In this document: positions 24,333 through 30,580 of the stretch, in pieces
Layout: the number at the start of each line of letters is the position of its first letter
Position numbering within the stretch: the stretch's first letter is position 1
Source: SIG587 sp045531585
GTDB taxonomy: Bacteria > Bacillota > Clostridia > Oscillospirales > Acutalibacteraceae
Reading direction: 5' to 3'
Assembly (NCBI GenBank): GCA_045531585.1
Contig: JAZSEH010000063.1
Span: 1 to 40,141, forward strand
Length of the DNA: 40,141 bases
Notes under the pieces: model-generated
What the model saw: only the letters and a program-made list of their open reading frames with translations
Told to the model about the DNA's origin: nothing
Databases searched by the model: none
Program-made: the position numbers and the translations under genes

Positions 24333-25076
24333 ATGCCTACAATTTATTTAAGCCCCTCAACACAGGAGTTTAACCCCTACGTTAACGGTGGAAATGAAGA
24401 ATACTATATGAATCTTATTGCTGATGCAATGATACCTTATCTGGAAGCAACAGGTATAAATTACGAAAGAAACACGCCTGATATGACGGCAGGCTCATCC
24501 ATTAGAGCATCAAATGCAGGTAATTTTGATTTTCATTTAGCGCTACATTCAAATGCAGTGGGCGGTGAAGCAGCTGGAAGTGCAACGGGCTCACAGGTAT
24601 ATTATTATCCATATAGTGATAATAGTGAGCGTGCTGCGGATATTTTTGCAAATAATTTAAAGCTTATATATCCTAACCCATCAAAGGTGGTAACAATTCC
24701 AACAACCACCCTTGGTGAGGTAGCAAAAACCCGTGCTCCGGCTGTGCTTATTGAATATGCTTTCCACGATAATGAGCAGGATGCTAACTGGATAAAAAAC
24801 AATATAAATCTTATAGCGGAAAACACGGTAGTATCCCTTGCGGATTACTTTGGTATACCTTTTAAAACTCCGGATAATGAAGCACAAAGAGGTCGTGTTG
24901 TGACCAAGGGCGGTAATCTGAACATTAGAAATGCTCCAAGCCTGAACGCTTCTGTTATAGGTAGTATACCAAAAGGTGCTAACGTTGAAATTCTTTCCCG
25001 TGAGCAACAGTGGTATAGGGTAAGATATAACGGAATAACAGGTTATTCCTATGGGGATTATATTACGTTAAATTAA
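24333..25076 (+). CDS. N-acetylmuramoyl-L-alanine amidase with SH3b domain
   Basis: Peptidoglycan hydrolase with an Amidase_3-like catalytic domain (about residues 1-175) and a C-terminal bacterial SH3 domain (about 187-247, RNAPSLNASVIGSIPKGANV) that binds cell wall. It keeps E22/E23, H72 (LALHSNA) and E141 (VLIEYAFHD) of the zinc and catalytic set. At the place where canonical amidases have the first His (DPGHGG) it has LSPSTQEFN, as in a subgroup of clostridial and phage lysins. No signal peptide is present, so it may be released by lysis, during sporulation or by a non-classical route. The ribosome site GGAGG lies within a hairpin 6 bases upstream. Specific substrate is not shown. Confidence 0.87.
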   Translation: MPTIYLSPSTQEFNPYVNGGNEEYYMNLIADAMIPYLEATGINYERNTPDMTAGSSIRASNAGNFDFHLALHSNAVGGEAAGSATGSQVYYYPYSDNSERAADIFANNLKLIYPNPSKVVTIPTTTLGEVAKTRAPAVLIEYAFHDNEQDANWIKNNINLIAENTVVSLADYFGIPFKTPDNEAQRGRVVTKGGNLNIRNAPSLNASVIGSIPKGANVEILSREQQWYRVRYNGITGYSYGDYITLN

Positions 25077-25081
25077 TTTTC

Positions 25082-25110
25082 AGAGCAAACCCAAAAGGTT
25101 TGCTCTTTTT
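25082..25110 (+). terminator. Intrinsic terminator after the amidase gene
   Basis: A 10-bp perfect stem AGAGCAAACC/GGTTTGCTCT, loop CAAAA, then a T run; just after the stop codon. Confidence 0.93.
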
Positions 25111-25112
25111 AC

Positions 25113-25141
25113 TTGTATTTTAGAAGATTATGGTATATAAT
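25113..25141 (+). promoter_or_regulatory. Sigma-A promoter for the M50-scpA-scpB unit
   Basis: TTGTAT (25113-25118), a 17-base spacer and TATAAT (25136-25141), 38 bases before the start of the M50 gene. The next five or more genes have short gaps and probably share this promoter. Confidence 0.8.
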
Positions 25142-25179
25142 ATATTTGTATATTTATATCTAAAAAGGGAAGTGATAAA

Positions 25180-25866
25180 ATGCTTATAGATATTATTCGT
25201 AATATTGTCAGCGGTATAGATATTGATTATTCCACAATCCTTATAAGTATAATTTCTTCTCTTGCCGTAGTTTTTTTAACAATGCCCATACACGAATTTG
25301 CTCATGCGCTTGTCGCAACTAAGCTTGGTGATCCTACTCCAAGATATACGGGAAGACTTACTCTTAATCCTCTAAAGCACATTGATTATATGGGTGCCGC
25401 TTTTATTGTTTTATTTGGATTTGGTTGGGCAAAGCCTGTTCAGGTAAATACACGTTATTTTAAAAATCCTAAAAGGGATATGGCAATAACGGCTTTTGCA
25501 GGTCCGTTATCCAATATTTTGGTTTGCTTTATTTCTTTACTTTTGGCTGAGATAATCGTTTTTATTTTTCCTTACGTAACATTTTCACTTTACGCTTATA
25601 CGTTTTTATATTATGTTGGCTATATAAACGTATATTTAGCGGTATTTAACCTTATACCCGTGCCTCCTCTTGATGGTTCGCGCCTGCTTTCCGCCTTTTT
25701 ACCATACAAGTATTATTACACCCTTATGCGCTATGAACGGTACATTTTTTATGGTGTAATGGTGCTTTTATGGACAGGTGTTTTATCGGCACCCATAAGT
25801 ATTGCCACAGATAAAATTATAACTGCAATAGCATATATTGTTTCGTTACCCTTTAATTTATTTTAG
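25180..25866 (+). CDS. Site-2 protease family protein (M50B, YwhC-like)
   Basis: Multi-pass membrane metalloprotease of the M50 family. The HEFAH zinc motif is at residues 38-42 and the third ligand region NLIPVPPLDGS lies about 120 residues later. Four or five hydrophobic segments surround them. It has no PDZ or CBS domain, unlike RseP or SpoIVFB, and belongs to the small YwhC-like group whose substrates are unknown. AAGGGAAGTGAT precedes ATG 25180. In many Firmicutes this gene is found in front of scpA-scpB, as here. It is a different protein from the SpoIVFB at 3617. Confidence 0.9.
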   Translation: MLIDIIRNIVSGIDIDYSTILISIISSLAVVFLTMPIHEFAHALVATKLGDPTPRYTGRLTLNPLKHIDYMGAAFIVLFGFGWAKPVQVNTRYFKNPKRDMAITAFAGPLSNILVCFISLLLAEIIVFIFPYVTFSLYAYTFLYYVGYINVYLAVFNLIPVPPLDGSRLLSAFLPYKYYYTLMRYERYIFYGVMVLLWTGVLSAPISIATDKIITAIAYIVSLPFNLF

Positions 25867-25880
25867 TTTTGGAGAAAAGA

Positions 25881-26597
25881 ATGGAAACTGTACTTCAGTA
25901 CAAGCTTGAAGCCTTTGAGGGCCCTCTTGATTTGTTGTTGACACTTATTTCAAAAAACAAACTTAATATTTACGATATAAAGCTTACAGTTCTTATTGAC
26001 CAGTATCTTGAACAGATAAAGGCATATGAGGATGCGGATATGGACATTGCAAGTGATTTTCTTGAAATGGCCTCCCGACTTATTTATATAAAAACCGTAA
26101 GTCTTTTGCCAAAGCATGAGGATGTTCAGGAGCTTAAAAACGAGCTTATAGGCGAGCTTCTTGAGTATCGCGTTTGTAAAGAAATTGCGGAAAAGCTATC
26201 CCATATGACCGATGGCTTTGATTGCTTTGTCAGAGCTCCGCAGGAGCTTACATTTGATAAAACCTATATTCTTACCCACCAACCACAACTACTTTTTGAT
26301 TCATATATGTCAGCGGTTGGTCGTGGTATGAGGAAACTACCTCCATCAACTGCACCCTTCACAAAAATTGTTGCAAAAAAAATAGTTTCTGTATCTTCAA
26401 AGGTTGTTTCGGTTATGCGCAGTTTGTTCAGAGGGGGCAAGCAAAAGCTTTCAAAGCTTTATAGCGGTGCAAAAAGCCGTTCTGAGCTTGTAGCCACCTT
26501 TCTTGCGGTACTTGAACTTTGTAAAGCAAACCGTGTTAAGGTAAATACTGATGAGACCGATGCAGATATTGAACTTGTAAAGGGGGATTTAAAGTGA
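25881..26597 (+). CDS. scpA: Segregation and condensation protein A
   Basis: Kleisin subunit of the SMC-ScpA-ScpB condensin that organises and segregates the chromosome. The N-terminal FEGPLDLLLTLISKNKLNIYDIKL, which binds the SMC neck, and the DFLEMASRLIYIKTVSLLP segment are diagnostic. The C-terminal winged helix (about 175-235), which binds the SMC head, contains ATFLAVLELCKANRVKV. ATG 25881 follows GGAGAAAAG. The 4-base overlap with scpB (GTGA) implies translational coupling. Confidence 0.96.
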   Translation: METVLQYKLEAFEGPLDLLLTLISKNKLNIYDIKLTVLIDQYLEQIKAYEDADMDIASDFLEMASRLIYIKTVSLLPKHEDVQELKNELIGELLEYRVCKEIAEKLSHMTDGFDCFVRAPQELTFDKTYILTHQPQLLFDSYMSAVGRGMRKLPPSTAPFTKIVAKKIVSVSSKVVSVMRSLFRGGKQKLSKLYSGAKSRSELVATFLAVLELCKANRVKVNTDETDADIELVKGDLK

Positions 26598-27196
26598 ATT
26601 TTAAAGAATTAGTTCCGGCGGTAGAGGCCGTGTTATTTTCAGGCGGTGAGCCTATGACACTTGACAGATTGTGTCAGGTGTTTGAAATATCACCCGAAGA
26701 GCTTGGAGAGGTAATTGAGCTTCTTGAAAACAAGTACAATAATGCCGATAACGGAATAAAGCTTGTTACACTTGAAAACGCCTATCAGCTTACAACAAAA
26801 AAAGAATATGCCGAATATATAAAAAAGGCATTTGATATTAAAAGAAAAACACCGCTTTCTCAGGCAGGATTTGAGGTTTTGGCGGTTGTTGCATATAATC
26901 AGCCCGTTACTAAAGCCTTTATTGAACAGGTGCGCGGTGTTGATTGTTCAGGTCCAATATACACTCTTATGGAAAAGGGTCTTATTGAGGAAAGGGGCAG
27001 ACTTGATCTTCCCGGTAAGCCTTTGCTTTACGGAACAACCAAAAACTTTTTAAGATGTTTTTCAATCAGGGATTTAAGTGAGCTTCCGCCTTTGCCTAAA
27101 AATGAGACTGATAACGCTTATCCCGCCGATCTTGCAGAGCAACTGACTGTAGACGAGGAAGCGCTAACACAGCAGCCTGAACAAACGCAGGAATAA
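26594..27196 (+). CDS. scpB: Segregation and condensation protein B
   Basis: Winged-helix partner of ScpA that stabilises the kleisin in the SMC complex. Two winged-helix domains are recognisable, with AVEAVLFSGGEPMTLDRLC, the second wing around QAGFEVLAVVAYNQPVTK, and the diagnostic VRGVDCSGPIYTLMEKGLI and GRPLLYGTT-like segment GKPLLYGTT. The C-terminal 30 residues are acidic and Gln-rich. GTG 26594 overlaps the scpA stop. The length of 200 residues is normal. Confidence 0.96.
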   Translation: MNFKELVPAVEAVLFSGGEPMTLDRLCQVFEISPEELGEVIELLENKYNNADNGIKLVTLENAYQLTTKKEYAEYIKKAFDIKRKTPLSQAGFEVLAVVAYNQPVTKAFIEQVRGVDCSGPIYTLMEKGLIEERGRLDLPGKPLLYGTTKNFLRCFSIRDLSELPPLPKNETDNAYPADLAEQLTVDEEALTQQPEQTQE

Positions 27197-27221
27197 AATA
27201 TAACGTTAAGGAGAAAAAACA

Positions 27222-27596
27222 ATGAGCGATAACAACATTAAAAACATTATGGACACAACAATGAATAATCTTCGTTCAATGGTAGATGCGGATATTGTTG
27301 TCGGTAAACAGATGAATATTGGTGAGCTCACCCTTATTCCCATATCCAAGGTTGCTTTTGGTCTTGCAACGGGCGGTTCTGATTTTCCCAGCAAAACACA
27401 AAAACAGATTTTCGGTGGCGGCGGCGGTGCCGGAGTTACGGTTACCCCCATTGCTTTTATGGTTATAAACGGCAGTAATATTAAAATGATACCCATTTAT
27501 AATGAGGTTACCTCTTTTGAAAAGGCAATTGATATGGCTCCCGAAATAATTGATAAGGCGAAGGAGCTTTTCAAAAAGGAAGAAAAAGCAGAATAA
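27222..27596 (+). CDS. gerW: Spore protein GerW (YtfJ family)
   Basis: A 124-residue YtfJ/GerW family protein, needed in Bacillus for normal spore germination, where it is made in the forespore. The hallmarks are VGKQMNIGELTLIPISKVAFG, FGGGGGAGVTVTPIAFMVI and a hydrophilic C-terminus. It begins 25 bases after scpB with a good AAGGAG, and runs straight into the hairpin before the carboxypeptidase gene. In this arrangement it could be expressed from the scp unit as well as from its own promoter; no forespore promoter was identified. Confidence 0.93.
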   Translation: MSDNNIKNIMDTTMNNLRSMVDADIVVGKQMNIGELTLIPISKVAFGLATGGSDFPSKTQKQIFGGGGGAGVTVTPIAFMVINGSNIKMIPIYNEVTSFEKAIDMAPEIIDKAKELFKKEEKAE

Positions 27597-27612
27597 TATT
27601 CATAAAAAATTT

Positions 27613-27645
27613 CCACCCATAGTATTTTTATATGGGTGGGATTTT
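27613..27645 (+). terminator. Hairpin that contains the ribosome site of the carboxypeptidase gene
   Basis: A 9-bp perfect stem CCACCCATA/TATGGGTGG with a 9-base loop, then GATTTT and ATG 27646. GGGTGGG, the only candidate ribosome site, is in the right arm. The T tract is short, so it is a weak terminator and may act mainly on translation. Confidence 0.65.
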
Positions 27646-28758
27646 ATGAAAAAAATACTTTTAACATTTCTTTTTTTATTTTTGTTTTGTGTAAATGCAA
27701 ATGCCTTGGATGTTTCTGCAAAAAGTGCCGTACTTATAAATGGTACTACGGGTCAGGTTTTATATTCGAAAAATTCGGATGAACACCTTCCTATGGCAAG
27801 CACAACCAAAATTATGACTGCGCTTTTATTGGCGGAGCAAAACACACCTGAAAAGGAAGTTGCCGTAACCAAGGAAATGGTAACAGTTGAAGGCTCGTCT
27901 ATGGGACTGCTTCCAGGTGACACCGTCAGCTTTAACGATCTTTTGTACGGTATGCTTCTTGCATCCGGTAATGATGCGGCAAATACAACGGCATATATTC
28001 TTGGCGGCAGTATTGAAAACTTTGCAAAAATTATGAATAAAAAGGCTATGGAAATAGGCCTTTTACATACAAATTTCGTTACACCCTCGGGGCTTGACAG
28101 TGAAGAGCATTATACTACCGCAAAAGACCTTGCTTTGCTTTCAAGATATGCTATGAAAAATGAGCATTTCGCTAAGGCCGCAGGCTCTAAAACGGCAACC
28201 TTATGTTACGGTAATCCGCCATATAAACGTTCTGTTCGCAACCACAATAAATTGCTTAATGCTTATACAGGACTTATCGGTGTAAAAACAGGTTTCACAA
28301 AAAGGTCGGGAAGATGTCTGGTTACTGCAGCAAAAAGGGGAGAGGAATACCTTATCGCAGTAACCCTTAATGCTCCAAATGATTGGTCCGATCATACGCA
28401 AATGTTAGATTACGGCTTTTCAGTTTTAAATGAGTATTCATTTCCTGCTTACACTTCACAAATTAACGTGGTTGGGGGAGCCGAAAATAAAATAAATATA
28501 TACTCTCCTGAAATAAAAATTGGTTTGACCGACAGCGAATATAAAAAAATAACTGCCAAAACAGAGCTTCCAAGGTTTGTTTATGCTCCTGTTGATGAAA
28601 AACAGGAGATAGGGACTATTTCGTATTATTATAACGATGAGTTTTTATGTAAGAAAAGTATCTTATCCCAATCTACAATGAATAAATATAGTGAATTAAA
28701 AAATAGTTTTTTGGATTTGATGTTAAGTAAATTTCTTTTTTTAATTAAAAAAATATAG
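27646..28758 (+). CDS. dacF: D-alanyl-D-alanine carboxypeptidase (PBP5/DacF-type)
   Basis: Secreted low-molecular-weight penicillin-binding protein that trims the terminal D-Ala from peptidoglycan stems. A signal peptide (KKILLTFLFLFLFCVNANA) is followed by the S11 catalytic domain with S52-T-T-K55, S107-G-N and K214-T-G. A C-terminal beta domain of about 90 residues and a hydrophobic basic end (FLDLMLSKFLFLIKKI) give an amphipathic membrane anchor. ATG 27646 gives this signal peptide. Being next to gerW and scpAB, as in Firmicutes, suggests a sporulation-associated DacF, but a vegetative role is possible. A further start upstream of 27646 would read through the hairpin. Confidence 0.93.
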   Translation: MKKILLTFLFLFLFCVNANALDVSAKSAVLINGTTGQVLYSKNSDEHLPMASTTKIMTALLLAEQNTPEKEVAVTKEMVTVEGSSMGLLPGDTVSFNDLLYGMLLASGNDAANTTAYILGGSIENFAKIMNKKAMEIGLLHTNFVTPSGLDSEEHYTTAKDLALLSRYAMKNEHFAKAAGSKTATLCYGNPPYKRSVRNHNKLLNAYTGLIGVKTGFTKRSGRCLVTAAKRGEEYLIAVTLNAPNDWSDHTQMLDYGFSVLNEYSFPAYTSQINVVGGAENKINIYSPEIKIGLTDSEYKKITAKTELPRFVYAPVDEKQEIGTISYYYNDEFLCKKSILSQSTMNKYSELKNSFLDLMLSKFLFLIKKI

Positions 28759-28767
28759 GAGTTAAAA

Positions 28768-29505
28768 ATGCAAAGTAACAAAATTAGATTGCAAAAACAT
28801 ATTTCACAGTGCGGTATTGCTTCGCGTCGCCGTGCTGAGGAGCTTATTGCACAGGGAAAGGTTAAGGTTAACGGCCGTATTGCTCAGATAGGTGACAGTG
28901 TTGACCCTAAGCGTGATAAGGTAAGCGTTTGCGGAAAAAATATTGTTGCAGTTAATGAAAAAAGATATATTATGCTTCATAAGCCACGCGGCTTTGTTAC
29001 AACAATGCACGACGAGAAGGATAGAAAATGCGTAAGTGACCTTGTGCGTGACGTAGGCGTAACAGTTTTTCCTGTGGGCAGACTTGATAAAAACTCCGAA
29101 GGCCTTTTATTATTCACAAACGACGGTGAGTTCGCAAATTTATTAACCCACCCATCAAGCCATGTTAACAAAACTTATCGTGTTACGGTAAACGGTGCAG
29201 TTAACGAGGAACAAATTGACAAGCTATGCACGGGAATAGTGCTTGACGGAAAGGCTACACTGCCTTGTGATGCTTACGTTATAGAACGTAAAGCAGATAG
29301 AACAGTTCTTATTTTTACTATTCACGAAGGTCGAAACAGACAGATTCGCCGTATGTGTGAAGCTGTTGGCCTTGAAGTAATAAGGCTTAAACGCACCGAA
29401 ATAGCAGGGGTTAAACTTGGAATGTTACCTCAAGGAAAATGGCGCGATTTAAACGAAAGAGAGCTTCGCAGGCTTAATTCAATTACAGTGAAAAAAGAGG
29501 CATAA
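28768..29505 (+). CDS. rluB: rRNA pseudouridine synthase (RluB/RsuA family)
   Basis: Modifies uridine in 23S or 16S rRNA. An N-terminal S4 domain (RLQKHISQCGIASRRRAEELI, residues 5-60) precedes the catalytic domain with the Asp motif GRLDKNSEGLLLFTND and a C-terminal HEGRNRQIRRM. The 245-residue length fits RluB/YpuL. AGGAG ends about 6 bases before ATG 28768. It follows dacF by 9 bases and overlaps the downstream gene within 1-2 bases, so it probably belongs to the same transcript as scpAB. Confidence 0.95.
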   Translation: MQSNKIRLQKHISQCGIASRRRAEELIAQGKVKVNGRIAQIGDSVDPKRDKVSVCGKNIVAVNEKRYIMLHKPRGFVTTMHDEKDRKCVSDLVRDVGVTVFPVGRLDKNSEGLLLFTNDGEFANLLTHPSSHVNKTYRVTVNGAVNEEQIDKLCTGIVLDGKATLPCDAYVIERKADRTVLIFTIHEGRNRQIRRMCEAVGLEVIRLKRTEIAGVKLGMLPQGKWRDLNERELRRLNSITVKKEA

Positions 29506-29506
29506 A

Positions 29507-29890
29507 ATGATTACCGTTAATACCCTTAAGGATTTTTATGAAACTAAACAGATATATGATAAGTATAATATAACCTTTGAACCTAACTGCTTTTGTATGG
29601 CTGCAAAGGATGGGGAGGAAATTCTTGGCATTTGTCTTTTTAAGTATGAACGAGACAGTGTAATTATTAAGGAAATAATGCCCAGAAATGATATTATGAT
29701 GGCCGATGGAGTTCTTCGCAGCACCTTTTTCGTTGCATCAAACAGGGGAATAGAAAAAGCCTTTTTCGATAACGAATCCCTTGAGGAAATTTTTACTAAG
29801 CTTGATTTTATACTTGATAAAAACCAAAAGGAATTAAAGCTTAAAAAGATTTTTGATTCCTGCTGTGGTTGTTCTTCTGAAAATAAATAA
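29507..29890 (+). CDS. Small GNAT-like conserved hypothetical protein
   Basis: A 127-residue protein with a partial GNAT-like pattern: a mid-protein strand-turn-strand around EEILGICLFKYERDSVIIKEI and an alpha segment DGVLRSTFFVASNRGIEKAFF. It lacks a clear acetyl-CoA loop (R/QxxGxG/A), so enzyme activity is doubtful. A C-terminal FDSCCGCSSENK is Cys-rich, perhaps metal binding. Clostridial genomes carry relatives with this tail, but I cannot give a function. The start follows the rluB stop by one base, with GAGG in the end of rluB, implying coupling. Confidence 0.7.
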   Translation: MITVNTLKDFYETKQIYDKYNITFEPNCFCMAAKDGEEILGICLFKYERDSVIIKEIMPRNDIMMADGVLRSTFFVASNRGIEKAFFDNESLEEIFTKLDFILDKNQKELKLKKIFDSCCGCSSENK

Positions 29891-29897
29891 AAAAGTA

Positions 29898-29926
29898 TTG
29901 CAAAATTATTTAAAGTGTGTTATTAT
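29898..29926 (+). promoter_or_regulatory. Sigma-A promoter for secG
   Basis: TTGCAA (29898-29903), a 17-base spacer and TATTAT (29921-29926); an overlapping TATAAT at 29924-29929 would have a 20-base spacer. GGAGGTG and the secG start follow. Confidence 0.65.
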
Positions 29927-29960
29927 AATTTTTGCGTAATATACTTTGGAGGTGTAAATT

Positions 29961-30203
29961 ATGGTTTTTGAAATAATTGTTGGTTCACTACTTTTAATTT
30001 TATCAATAGTAATCATTGCTGTTGTTCTTTTACAGCAGGGCAGACGTTCCGGTATTAACGGAGCAATTTCAGGCGGTGCCGATACCTTCCTTTCTAAGAA
30101 CAAAGCCCGTCAGATGGATGCAGTGCTTCCCCGTTGGACCAAATATTTTGCAATAGCATTTTTTGTTCTTGCTGTTCTGGCTAACGTTCTTGCATTTATC
30201 TAA
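29961..30203 (+). CDS. secG: Preprotein translocase subunit SecG
   Basis: An 80-residue protein with two transmembrane helices separated by a polar loop. The loop has the family signature LLQQGRRSGINGAISGGADTF and is followed by FLSKNKARQMDAVLPR. SecG assists SecYE in protein export. GGAGGTG lies 6 bases before ATG 29961. The gene is in a typical size and position, with bofA following after a 95-base gap. Confidence 0.95.
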   Translation: MVFEIIVGSLLLILSIVIIAVVLLQQGRRSGINGAISGGADTFLSKNKARQMDAVLPRWTKYFAIAFFVLAVLANVLAFI

Positions 30204-30298
30204 TCTTTTTTAAAAAACATAAGCGGCTCATATGAGCAGCGTTGTTATTTTAATAATTTTTAAAACTGCCTCATAAATATAATTTAGGAGATGATGTT

Positions 30299-30565
30299 TT
30301 GAAAATTATTAGTTATATATCGATATTTTTTTTGATTTTATATTTTATAATCTTTTTAGTTTTTTTAATTAAAACAAAAAAACCCTTTAAAAATTTGTTT
30401 ATAAATGCTATTATAGGTATAGTAGCTTTGGTTACTCTTTTTTTGCTTAAGAAATATACCGGTGTTGTTATTCCGTTTAATTGGTGGACCGTTTCTTCGT
30501 CGTCCTTTGGCGGTATTCCTGCTGTTTGCGGAATAGTTATAATTAAAATTATTTTTAACATTTAA
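30299..30565 (+). CDS. bofA: Pro-sigma-K processing inhibitor BofA family
   Basis: An 88-residue protein with two or three transmembrane helices. Its C-terminus, IPFNWWTVSSSSFGGIPAVCGIVII, follows the BofA pattern of a VxxxFNxxT turn and GxPG-like hydrophobic helix. BofA holds SpoIVFB inactive in the forespore membrane until SpoIVB signals. The start is TTG 30299, with AGGAG 8 bases upstream; ATG codons nearer the ribosome site run into a stop at once. The gene is far from spoIVFAB (3 kb position), as in Bacillus, and directly precedes addB. Confidence 0.85.
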   Translation: MKIISYISIFFLILYFIIFLVFLIKTKKPFKNLFINAIIGIVALVTLFLLKKYTGVVIPFNWWTVSSSSFGGIPAVCGIVIIKIIFNI

Positions 30566-30580
30566 TTTTGGAGGTTTGCT

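Noticed and set aside
27618..27626. CATAGTATT, a sigma-K-like -10 in the dacF hairpin
   Set aside because: The last base differs from CATAnnnTA and no AC -35 lies 16-17 bases upstream.
30226..30237. GCTCATATGAGC palindrome between secG and bofA
   Set aside because: The stem is short with a two-base loop and no T run follows, so a terminator or operator cannot be claimed.
30251..30290. Sigma-E-like boxes before bofA (TAATAAT and CATAAATA)
   Set aside because: The predicted RNA start falls on the ribosome site, so the RNA would lack it; the match is also weak in AT-rich sequence.
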